64,000 bases of DNA, taken from the NCBI GenBank assembly GCA_040878185.1, contig JBBDMS010000050.1, positions 8,976-72,975 on the forward strand, written 5' to 3'. The notes beneath the pieces are model-generated. The model saw nothing but the letters and a program-made list of their open reading frames with translations. It was not told the DNA's origin and ran no database searches. This stretch comes from JAWXBK01 sp040878185 (GTDB taxonomy: Bacteria; Pseudomonadota; Alphaproteobacteria; Dongiales; Dongiaceae). How positions within the stretch are numbered: position 1 is the stretch's first letter; every line of letters begins with the position of its first letter. Shown here piece by piece: positions 1 through 7,180 of this stretch. The position numbers and the translations under genes are program-made.

Positions 1-30
1 GTTGCGCGTCCCGTTGCGGATCGTGTCCAT
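1..30 (-). CDS. possible first codons of metW (runs off the window)
   Basis: An ATG at 30-28 follows the metX stop codon by one base and stays open for ten codons to the window edge (MDTIRNGTRN). In alphaproteobacteria metW, a methyltransferase-like partner of MetX, usually follows metX directly. That position is the only support, because ten residues are too few to identify the protein. Confidence 0.3.
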   Translation of the reverse strand, partial: MDTIRNGTRN

Positions 31-31
31 G

Positions 32-1166
32 TCAGGTGAGTCCGCGATGCTCGGCGCAGCCGGCGAGGAACCCGCGCAGCGTTGCGAAGAATTCCGGCTC
101 GTCGAGCAGGAAGGCGTCGTGACCCTTGTCGCTCTCGACTTCGACGAAACTCACATTCGCCGCGACCGAATTGAGCGCATGAACGATCGCGCGATTCTCG
201 CTGGTCGGGAACAGCCAGTCGCTGGTGAAGGAAACCACGCAGAAACGTACCGGCGTCTGGCGAAACGCATTCGCCAGAACGCCGCCATGTTCCGCGGCGA
301 GATCGAAATAATCCATTGCGCGCGTGATATAGAGATAGGCGTTCGCGTCGAACCGTTCGACGAATGTCGAACCCTGATGCCGCAGATAGCTTTCGACCTG
401 AAAATCGGCATCGAAGCCGAAGGTGATAGCGTTGCGGTCCTGCAGGTTGCGGCCAAACTTGCGATGCAGCGCCGATTCCGAAAGATAGGTGATGTGCGCC
501 GCCATGCGCGCGACCGAGAGGCCGCGTCCCGGTATGCGGCCTTCTTTCAGGTAATTGCCGCCGCACCAGTCCGGATCGGCCATGATCGCCTGGCGGCCGA
601 CTTCGTGGAACGCGATGTTTTGCGCGGAATGACGCGCGGCACAGGCGATCGGCACGGCCGAGAACACGCGCTCGGGATAAGCGGCCGCCCATTGTAGCAC
701 CTGCATGCCGCCCATCGAACCGCCGATGACGCAGAACAGTTTGTCGATGCCGAGATGATCGAGCAGCCGCGCCTGCGCCCGCACCATGTCGGCAATGGTG
801 ATGACCGGGAAAGAAAGGCCCCAGGGTTCGCCGGTGGCGGGATCGATATCGCGCGGTCCGGTCGAGCCCATGCAGCCGCCCAGCACGTTCGCGCAGATGA
901 TGAAGAACCGGTCAGTGTCGAGCGGCTTGCCCGGTCCCACCATCATGTCCCACCAGCCGCTCTTGCCGGTCACCGGATGGCTGCCGATCAGATACTGGTC
1001 GCCGGTCAGGGCATGGCAGGCGAGGATCGCATTGCTACGCTCGGCGTTCAGGCTGCCATAGGTCTGATAGGCGATCGCGAAGGGCGCCAGCGTCAGGCCG
1101 CAGTCGAGCGGCAGCGNNNNNNNNNNCGCTGAGGACAATTCGCGGCTGAAGATCTTCCGGCCGCAT
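32..1166 (-). CDS. metX: homoserine O-acyltransferase MetX (interrupted by an assembly gap)
   Basis: Cytosolic alpha/beta-hydrolase-fold enzyme that acylates homoserine (acetyl or succinyl donor not decidable here), the first committed step to methionine. The body is complete: oxyanion and substrate-loop region AYQTYGSLNAERSN near the start, nucleophile elbow GGSMGGMQ around residue 140, catalytic Asp in SFTSDWLFPT and His in KGHDAFL near the C-terminus. The natural start is very probably the ATG at 1166-1164 (MRPEDLQPRIVLS...), a typical MetX N-terminus. It is out of frame with the body because the ten Ns at 1117-1126 are a placeholder; the true gap length must be a multiple of three. A TTG at 1138 reads in frame only because of the Ns. 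The partner enzyme, MetZ, lies at 33109-34305. Confidence 0.93.
1117..1126. other. assembly gap (10 N) inside metX
   Basis: Ten consecutive Ns interrupt the 5' part of metX. The flanks (GCAGCG before, CGCTGA after) are themselves inverted, so a small hairpin may have blocked assembly. The frame analysis of metX shows that the placeholder length is not the real length. Confidence 0.98.
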
Positions 1167-1240
1167 CCGCGCGACCGGCTTCAGGGCCGGGCTGTCTGCC
1201 ACGTTTTTTCTATGTCCCGTCTGGCCTTACTGGGTGCGCG

Positions 1241-1271
1241 ATAGCTAGGGGCGGGGCCTGCGGAGTGTCAA
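1241..1271 (-). promoter_or_regulatory. candidate metX promoter
   Basis: On the minus strand a perfect TTGACA (1271-1266) is followed after about 18 bases by TAGCTA, a weak -10. It sits about 75 bp upstream of the metX start. No SAM-II-type pseudoknot is visible here, unlike metZ. Confidence 0.3.
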
Positions 1272-1346
1272 TGTTTTCTTTGCCTTTAAAGGCCCGAGCG
1301 ACTATCACATGGGCCCCGATCCGAGCCCATTTTCGAGCCCCTTTGC

Positions 1347-2246
1347 ATGGCCAAGAAGTCGGAAAGTCTGGACGATCTGCGCCGCCGGATCGACACGATC
1401 GACGATGCGCTGCATGACCTGCTGATCGAGCGGGCCGAGATCGGCCGTCGTATCGGTGCGGTCAAGGGCGCCGGCCGCAATGGCGGTGCCGCCTGGCGAC
1501 CGGGCCGCGAGGCCCAGGTGCTGCGCCGTCTGGCGGCACGCCATCGCGGGCCGCTGCCGAAGGCCGCTCTGGTCCGTATCTGGCGCGAATTGATGACGGC
1601 GTTCCTGCGACTGCAGGGCGGCTTCGCCGTCGCAGTGCAGGCCGGCGCCGACGATGGCGCCTGTCGCGAAGTTGCGCGCGACCATTTCGGCAGTCTGACC
1701 GCGATCCGTTCGCACGAGACATCGATGCAGGTACTGCGCGAAGTCGGCGAAGGCCGTGCCGCGATCGGGGTTCTGCCGTTGCCGCAACAGGACGACACGC
1801 AGCCCTGGTGGCCGATGCTGCTCGCGAGCGATGCCGACCTGCCGCGCGTCATCGCGCGGTTGCCGTTTGTGCCGGGCGCATTGACCGGGTCGCCGCAGGA
1901 AGCGCTCGTGGTCGGCCGCGTGCCGCTCGAGAAGAGCGGTTCCGATCGCAGCCTGGTCGTGTTCGAACTCGGTGAAGAAGTAAGCCGCGCCGCGTTGCGC
2001 CGCCAATGCGAGGCGGCGGCTTTCGATGCGACCTTCCTTCATCTCGGTTATGTTCCGGGCGAAGGGCGCTGGCTGCATCTCATCGATGTCGCCGGCTTCA
2101 TCGAGCCGGACGACAAACGCCTCGACGCGCTGCGCAAGGGCCTTGGCAGCCGCGCGCTGCATATCGTGCCGATCGGCGGCTATGCGGTGCCGCTGACGCT
2201 GGACGATCTCGACGCGGCCGGCACCGGCCAGGAGGCCGCGCAATGA
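1347..2246 (+). CDS. chorismate mutase with degenerate prephenate dehydratase/ACT-like C-terminus
   Basis: 299 residues. Residues 1-90 are an AroQ-type chorismate mutase domain: SLDDLRRRIDTIDDALHDLL, then a basic RAEIGRRIGAVKG segment. Chorismate mutase converts chorismate to prephenate for Phe/Tyr synthesis. The remaining 200 residues align by eye with prephenate dehydratase and ACT segments of bifunctional P-proteins: VGEGRAAIGVLPLPQ resembles the dehydratase substrate loop, and RWLHLIDVAGFIEPDD resembles the ACT strand. However, the catalytic Thr-Arg-Phe of the dehydratase reads QEA here (SPQEALVVGR), and the ACT ESRP motif is lost. It is therefore probably a mutase only, with a retained scaffold that may be regulatory. 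The stop overlaps the hisC start (ATGA), so the two are translationally coupled. No clear Shine-Dalgarno sequence precedes the ATG. Confidence 0.85.
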   Translation: MAKKSESLDDLRRRIDTIDDALHDLLIERAEIGRRIGAVKGAGRNGGAAWRPGREAQVLRRLAARHRGPLPKAALVRIWRELMTAFLRLQGGFAVAVQAGADDGACREVARDHFGSLTAIRSHETSMQVLREVGEGRAAIGVLPLPQQDDTQPWWPMLLASDADLPRVIARLPFVPGALTGSPQEALVVGRVPLEKSGSDRSLVVFELGEEVSRAALRRQCEAAAFDATFLHLGYVPGEGRWLHLIDVAGFIEPDDKRLDALRKGLGSRALHIVPIGGYAVPLTLDDLDAAGTGQEAAQ

Positions 2247-3322
2247 AACCCGTTCCGCGCCCCGGTATTCTCGACGTTGCGGCCTATGTCGGCGGCGAGC
2301 ATTCGCTGCCGGGCGTCAATCGCGTGATCCGTCTTGCCTCGAACGAGAATCCGCTCGGGCCGAGCGAGAAGGCGATGGCGGCCTATCGCGACATGGCCTC
2401 GGAGCTGCATCGCTATCCCGATGGCGGTGCTGCGGCGCTGCGCCGTGCGCTGGGTGCCGCCTACAAGGTCGATCCGGCGCGCATCGTGTGCGGCGCCGGT
2501 TCGGACGAACTGATCGGGCTCCTGGTGCGTGCCTTTGCCGGCATCGGCGACGAAGTGCTGTACAGTCGCCATGGTTTTCTCATGTATGCGATTTCGGCGC
2601 GCACGGTCGGCGCGGTGCCGGTTGCGGCGCCCGAACGCGACATGCATGCGGATATCGACGCGCTGCTCGCCCATGTGACGCCGCGCACGAAGATCGTGTT
2701 TCTTGCCAATCCGAACAATCCGACCGGCACCTGGCTGCCGGCCGGCGAGGTCGAACGCCTGCGCCGTCATCTGCCGGAGAACGTGCTGCTGGTGATCGAC
2801 GCGGCCTATGCCGAGTACATGGTTGAACCCGACTACGATCCCGGCGTGGGGCTGGTCGAGAGCCACGAGAACGTCGTGATGACGCGCACCTTCTCGAAGA
2901 TCCACGGGCTCGCATCGCTGCGCATCGGCTGGGCCTATTGCGCACCGGCGATCGCCGACATCCTGCATCGCGTGCGGGGGCCCTTCAACGTGTCGGCGCC
3001 GGCGCTGGCTGCGGCCGAAGCCGCGCTCGCCGATACTGCGCATGTCGAGCATTCGCGGTCGCACAATGCCAAATGGCGGCAGTGGTTTCTGGAAAAGCTC
3101 ACCGCGCTCGGCTTCGAAGCCTGGCCGAGCGGCGGCAATTTCCTGCTGGTCCGCTTTCCCGATGTCGACGAGGCGGTTCGCCATCTGAACGGGCGCGGCG
3201 TCATTCCGCGGCGCATGGCGGCCTATGGTTTGCCGGATTGCCTGCGCATCACCATCGGCACCGGCGAGGATATGGAAGCCGTCGTCGAGGCGCTGGCCGG
3301 ACTGAAGGGCGGCGGGCGATGA
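2243..3322 (+). CDS. hisC: histidinol-phosphate / aromatic aminotransferase
   Basis: 359-residue class I/II PLP aminotransferase. It begins MKPVPRPGILDVAAYVGGE, with the HisC signature RLASNENPLGPS near residue 30. The PLP-aspartate/asparagine region is VFLANPNNPTGTW, and the Schiff-base lysine is in TFSKIHGLASLRIGWAY. HisC makes histidinol phosphate. Its location between chorismate mutase and a TyrA-type dehydrogenase, coupled to both by ATGA overlaps, suggests that it also transaminates phenylpyruvate, 4-hydroxyphenylpyruvate or prephenate, as HisC-family enzymes in similar operons do. The ATG at 2243 is chosen because it overlaps the upstream stop; longer in-frame readings would run through the mutase gene. 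Confidence 0.93.
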   Translation: MKPVPRPGILDVAAYVGGEHSLPGVNRVIRLASNENPLGPSEKAMAAYRDMASELHRYPDGGAAALRRALGAAYKVDPARIVCGAGSDELIGLLVRAFAGIGDEVLYSRHGFLMYAISARTVGAVPVAAPERDMHADIDALLAHVTPRTKIVFLANPNNPTGTWLPAGEVERLRRHLPENVLLVIDAAYAEYMVEPDYDPGVGLVESHENVVMTRTFSKIHGLASLRIGWAYCAPAIADILHRVRGPFNVSAPALAAAEAALADTAHVEHSRSHNAKWRQWFLEKLTALGFEAWPSGGNFLLVRFPDVDEAVRHLNGRGVIPRRMAAYGLPDCLRITIGTGEDMEAVVEALAGLKGGGR

Positions 3323-4206
3323 GCGACAAGGCGCTCTTCCCGCGCGTCGCCCTGATCGGGCTCGGGCTGATCGGCTCGTCGCTGAGCCATGCGATGCGGC
3401 GCGCCGGGCTTGCCGGCCATATCGCCGGCCATGCGCGCACGGCCGCCACGCGCGCCAAGGCGCTCGAACTCGGTCTTGTGGACAGCGTGCATGAGAGCGC
3501 CGCCGCTTGCGTCGAGGGCGCCGATCTCGTCGTCGTCTGTACGCCGCTCGGCAGCTATGCCGCGATCGCGGCGGAAATCGGCAAGCATCTGAAACCGGGT
3601 GCGATCGTCTCCGATGTCGGATCGGTCAAAGAAGTGGTGGTCCGCGATTTCGGCCCGCATATCCCCGCGGGCGTGCATCTGGTGCCGGCGCATCCCGTCG
3701 CCGGAACGGAACATTCAGGTCCCGAATCCGGCTTCGCCGAGTTGTTCGACGGACGCTGGACCATCGTCACGCCGCCGCCCGGTACGGACCAGGCGGCGAT
3801 CGACAAGATCGTCGCGCTGTGGCGCGGCTGCGGCAGCGAGATCGAGATCATGGAACCGGGTCATCACGATCTCGTTCTCGCCATTACGTCGCATCTGCCG
3901 CATCTGATCGCCTACTGCATCGTCGGCACGGCGACCGGGCTCGAAGAAACGACGCAGCGCGAGGTGATCAAGTTCTCGGCCGGCGGTTTCCGCGATTTCA
4001 CCCGTATCGCGGCCTCGGATCCGGTGATGTGGCGCGACGTGTTCCTCAATAATCGCGAGGCGGTGCTCGAAATGCTCGGGCGCTTCTCGGAAGATCTGAC
4101 GGCGTTGCAGCGTGCCATCCGCTGGGGCGACGGCGACAAGCTGCAGGACGTGTTCACCCGCACGCGCGCCATCCGCCGCGGCATCATCGACGCCAAGCAG
4201 GCCTGA
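3319..4206 (+). CDS. tyrC: prephenate / cyclohexadienyl (arogenate) dehydrogenase
   Basis: 295 residues. An N-terminal Rossmann fold is shown by VALIGLGLIGSSLSHAMRR (GxGxxG). The conserved catalytic region is VGSVKEVVV followed by HLVPAHPVAGTEHSGP, whose histidines belong to the TyrA active site. The C-terminal helical dimerisation part contains SAGGFRDFTRIAASDPVMW. It performs NAD(P)-dependent oxidative decarboxylation of prephenate or arogenate toward tyrosine. The start ATG overlaps the hisC stop (ATGA), making the third coupled gene of the operon. It converges on the DUF2125 gene with a 29-bp gap; a GC-rich hairpin at 4230-4252 spans that junction but has no T tract. Confidence 0.93.
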   Translation: MSDKALFPRVALIGLGLIGSSLSHAMRRAGLAGHIAGHARTAATRAKALELGLVDSVHESAAACVEGADLVVVCTPLGSYAAIAAEIGKHLKPGAIVSDVGSVKEVVVRDFGPHIPAGVHLVPAHPVAGTEHSGPESGFAELFDGRWTIVTPPPGTDQAAIDKIVALWRGCGSEIEIMEPGHHDLVLAITSHLPHLIAYCIVGTATGLEETTQREVIKFSAGGFRDFTRIAASDPVMWRDVFLNNREAVLEMLGRFSEDLTALQRAIRWGDGDKLQDVFTRTRAIRRGIIDAKQA

Positions 4207-4235
4207 CCGACGCGCCGATCTTCCTGCGCCGCCGT

Positions 4236-5288
4236 TCAGTTGCCGAACGGCGTCATCACCGAAGGCCAGTCGATCGGATCGAGCCGTCCGAACTTGATCG
4301 GACCGACCGACAGGGTTCGGTCCTGCAGCGTGACCGGCAGGGTCACTTCGGCCGGCCCGCCATCGTCGGGCGTGCGTTCTAGGGCGGAAAGCACGGTCTT
4401 GGCGAGCGCCGCCTGCTGCGTATCGACCAGTCCCTGCGCGACCAGGATATCGATCGTGGCGGCGTGTCCGCTCAACGTCATCGACATCGCGCCTTCCGGC
4501 TGCAAAGCGGGATCGAGCGCAAAGGTGCCATCGCCCGAAAAACCAAGCGTGCCCCATTCGCCCTCGATCGCGTCGATCTCGATCGTGCCGCCCGCATCGC
4601 GCCATGTCTCCAGCGCATCGGCCGCATCACCGGGCGGCATCGGTCCCATGATGCGTCCCTCGAAAGCGACATGTTCGATGCGATCGCCGAGCGGCAGGCC
4701 GGCCTCCGGCAACAGGAGGCCATCGAACCGGATGTCGACGCCGAGCAGCGGATCGCGATAGGTCGCCGGCGGTTCATCGGCGGGTGTTGCGCGAATGGCA
4801 AAGGAGTCGAAGGCGGTCGCAGCACCGGCGGCATCGACCGCTCGGATATTTTCACCTTCCAGCGCCATCGCATCGAGGCCGCGCAAGCCGAAATCGAGCG
4901 TGCCGGTCAGCGCGTCGGCATCGACGGTCCAGTTTTGGCCATCGGGCCCCGCGATAACGTGTGCGCCCGGCGCATCGAGTTCGATCGTCAGCGGATCGAA
5001 GGGCGAAGCCGATGCCTGGATGGTCGGGCCTTGCCAGTGCCAGCCGGCGGCCGACATCGCGTAGACGGGGCTGGCGATCTCGGCGCGGATCGCAAAGGGA
5101 AAACCGGAAAATACCGGCGGCTCGTACGCGACCGTCTTGCCGAGCGCGCGTTCCCGCGCGGCCCAGTCGTCGAGCGCGATCTGGAAGCGGTCCGTCGCGA
5201 GTTGCCAATAGAAAAACCAGCCGACGGCGATCGCCCCCAATGCGGTGGCGGCCATGACAAGGCGGAAGATTTTGCGGGTCGGCGACAT
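4236..5288 (-). CDS. DUF2125 family exported/anchored protein
   Basis: 350 residues starting MSPTRKIFRLVMAATALGA, an N-terminal basic stretch plus one hydrophobic signal or anchor helix (about residues 8-28). A periplasmic beta-rich domain follows, ending in the family-typical DPIDWPSVMTPFGN. DUF2125 proteins are common in alphaproteobacteria and their molecular function is not established. The motif FYWQLATDRFQIALDDW after the helix is typical of the family. Longer in-frame readings upstream would overlap the divergent exporter gene, so the ATG at 5288 is preferred. Confidence 0.85.
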   Translation of the reverse strand: MSPTRKIFRLVMAATALGAIAVGWFFYWQLATDRFQIALDDWAARERALGKTVAYEPPVFSGFPFAIRAEIASPVYAMSAAGWHWQGPTIQASASPFDPLTIELDAPGAHVIAGPDGQNWTVDADALTGTLDFGLRGLDAMALEGENIRAVDAAGAATAFDSFAIRATPADEPPATYRDPLLGVDIRFDGLLLPEAGLPLGDRIEHVAFEGRIMGPMPPGDAADALETWRDAGGTIEIDAIEGEWGTLGFSGDGTFALDPALQPEGAMSMTLSGHAATIDILVAQGLVDTQQAALAKTVLSALERTPDDGGPAEVTLPVTLQDRTLSVGPIKFGRLDPIDWPSVMTPFGN

Positions 5289-5426
5289 CGGCGCCGCGCA
5301 CTTTATGGGTTGGGATCGGCGCCGTCGAGCCATCGTCATTGGCGGCTTGCCGTTGCGCGGCGGCCGCCTATGATGCCCCGCGACGTCGCAATCCCTCGCT
5401 TTCGAAACCGGCATCCGGAATCCGCA

Positions 5427-6347
5427 ATGACCGAACCTGGCGGCGACAAGACGAGTGCGCCCGCCGGACGAGACGCGGGCCGCCATGTCGATCTCGCGAT
5501 GGCGTCGGTTCCGTTCGCTTTCGTGTTCCTGTGGGCGAGCGGCTATATCGTCGCCAAGTTCACGCTCGGCTACGCGGAACCGTTCACCATTCTGGTGATG
5601 CGGTTTTTCATGGTGTCGGCGATCTTCGCCGTGATCGCGCTCGCGACCGGGGCGCGCTGGCCCCGGCGCTGGTCCGAGGTCGGTCACCACATGCTGGTCG
5701 GCGTGCTGTTGCAGACGGTCTATCTCGGCGGCATCTATGCAGCACTGGCGCTCGGCATCTCCGCCGGCGTGAGTGCGCTGGTGATGGCATTGCAGCCGAT
5801 CATCACCGCGGCCGTGGTCGGGCCGCTGTTCGGCGAGCGCGTCAGGACGCGGCAATGGCTCGGGCTGTTGCTCGGATTTGCCGGTGTCGCTCTGGTCGTC
5901 GCGAACAAGGTCGAGCTCGCGAATGGTGGCTGGGTGGGTCTGGGTTTCTGCATCGGCGGCCTCGCGGGCATCACCATCGCGACGCTGTATCAAAAGCATT
6001 TCGTGCGCAGCAGCGATCTTCGGACGGCGCAGGCGATACAGTATTTCGCAGCCGGCATTGCGACCGCACCGATCGCATTCGGCCTCGGTCTCGGCACGGT
6101 CGACTGGAGCCTGCCGTTCCTGCTAGCGCTGGCGTGGCTCCTGCTGCCGCTTTCGGTCGGCACCTATACACTTTATCTGTGGCTGATCCGCCGCGATGCG
6201 GCGACCCGCGTGACGTCCTATCTTTATCTGGTGCCGCCGGTGACGGCGCTCGCGGCCTGGCCGTTCTTTGGTGAAACGATGGGCCCGGTGGCGCTGGCCG
6301 GCATGGTCGTGGCGGTCGCGGGGGTGGCGTTGGTTGTGAGGAAATGA
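5427..6347 (+). CDS. EamA/DMT-family transporter
   Basis: 306 residues with about ten hydrophobic segments arranged as two EamA repeats: the first from FAFVFLWASGYIVAKFTLG to about residue 160, the second from GLGFCIGGLAGITIATLYQ to the end. This is the drug/metabolite transporter superfamily; members export amino acids or other small metabolites across the inner membrane, and the substrate cannot be inferred here. It overlaps the downstream ChaC-like gene by ATGA, so the two are coupled. The ATG at 5427 puts a 28-residue polar leader before the first helix; an in-frame ATG near 5371 is an alternative. Confidence 0.88.
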   Translation: MTEPGGDKTSAPAGRDAGRHVDLAMASVPFAFVFLWASGYIVAKFTLGYAEPFTILVMRFFMVSAIFAVIALATGARWPRRWSEVGHHMLVGVLLQTVYLGGIYAALALGISAGVSALVMALQPIITAAVVGPLFGERVRTRQWLGLLLGFAGVALVVANKVELANGGWVGLGFCIGGLAGITIATLYQKHFVRSSDLRTAQAIQYFAAGIATAPIAFGLGLGTVDWSLPFLLALAWLLLPLSVGTYTLYLWLIRRDAATRVTSYLYLVPPVTALAAWPFFGETMGPVALAGMVVAVAGVALVVRK

Positions 6348-6937
6348 GCGAATCGGATCTGATCGAAAGCCGGCGCTTCCACCCCCCCGAGGGCGAGGAT
6401 TTCTGGATCTTCGCCTATGGTTCTCTGATGTGGCGGCCGGATTTTCCGCACCGGGCGATCGAACCGGCGCTGCTTTACGGTTATCACCGCGCCTTCTGCA
6501 TCCGCTCGATACATTACCGCGGCACGTCCGAACGGCCGGGCGTCGTGCTCGGCCTCGCGCGCGGCGGCTCCTGCATGGGGCGGGCGCTGCTGGTTGCGGC
6601 CGAGCATGGAAAAGAGGTTGCCGACTATCTGCATGATCGCGAGATGATTACCGGCGTCTACCGGCCGCGCTGGCTCGATGTCCGGCTCGGCGCACGCGGG
6701 CAGGGGCCGCTCGCGCGCGCAGTCGCCTATGTCGCCGATGCCAAACATATCGAATTCTGCGGCGGCCTTGGCGAGGAGGAATTGGCGCGCATCATCGCTG
6801 GTGGCACCGGCACCAGCGGCACGAACATCGATTATCTGGAATCGACCGTGCGGCATCTCGACCAACTCGGCATCCGCGAAAGTGGATTGCACCGGCTGCT
6901 GCGCCGCATTCACCGCGATGTCGGGGCGAAGCCCTAG
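6344..6937 (+). CDS. ChaC-like gamma-glutamylcyclotransferase
   Basis: 197 residues. The glycine-rich substrate loop FAYGSLMWRPDF lies near residue 25, followed by GYHRAFCIRSIHYRGT and the family region GTNIDYLESTVRHLDQLGI at the end. ChaC enzymes cleave glutathione to 5-oxoproline and Cys-Gly in the cytosol. The coupling to an EamA exporter suggests removal of a degradation product or related peptide, but that is inference. The start overlaps the exporter stop. The gene ends 3 bp from the convergent zinc-ribbon gene. Confidence 0.87.
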   Translation: MSESDLIESRRFHPPEGEDFWIFAYGSLMWRPDFPHRAIEPALLYGYHRAFCIRSIHYRGTSERPGVVLGLARGGSCMGRALLVAAEHGKEVADYLHDREMITGVYRPRWLDVRLGARGQGPLARAVAYVADAKHIEFCGGLGEEELARIIAGGTGTSGTNIDYLESTVRHLDQLGIRESGLHRLLRRIHRDVGAKP

Positions 6938-6940
6938 AAG

Positions 6941-7153
6941 TTAAGGCGCGGCCGTGCCGCCACTGAGCCAGCGATCGAGGATGCGATAGACCGCGCCGAA
7001 ATCAACCGCCCAGAGAAACAGCAGTAGCCCGAAACAGGCGCCGAGCAGATAGACGTACCAGGGTTTGTCGGGCTGGAGTTTGCCGTTGCAGACGCTGCAG
7101 TGATCGGCGATGCGGCTGACCTTGGCGTTGCAGTGCGGGCAGGTTGCGGCCAT
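6941..7153 (-). CDS. small zinc-ribbon membrane protein
   Basis: 70 residues. The N-terminus has two CxxC knuckles (CPHC at residue 5, CSVC at residue 19), typical of a zinc ribbon. One transmembrane helix follows (YLLGACFGLLLFLWAVDFGAVY), then a short tail. It begins 27 bp after nrdJ on the same strand and is probably cotranscribed with it. I do not recognise a named family. It could be a membrane-tethered metal or nucleic-acid binding module, or simply an uncharacterised small membrane protein. Confidence 0.72.
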   Translation of the reverse strand: MAATCPHCNAKVSRIADHCSVCNGKLQPDKPWYVYLLGACFGLLLFLWAVDFGAVYRILDRWLSGGTAAP

Positions 7154-7180
7154 GCGGCGGCGTTGCGATGGACCGGCCGG

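Noticed and set aside
1167..1346. A SAM-II riboswitch before metX, by analogy with metZ
   Set aside because: The pseudoknot stems and GCTAAAAGG tail could not be found on either strand; only a TTGACA element was seen.
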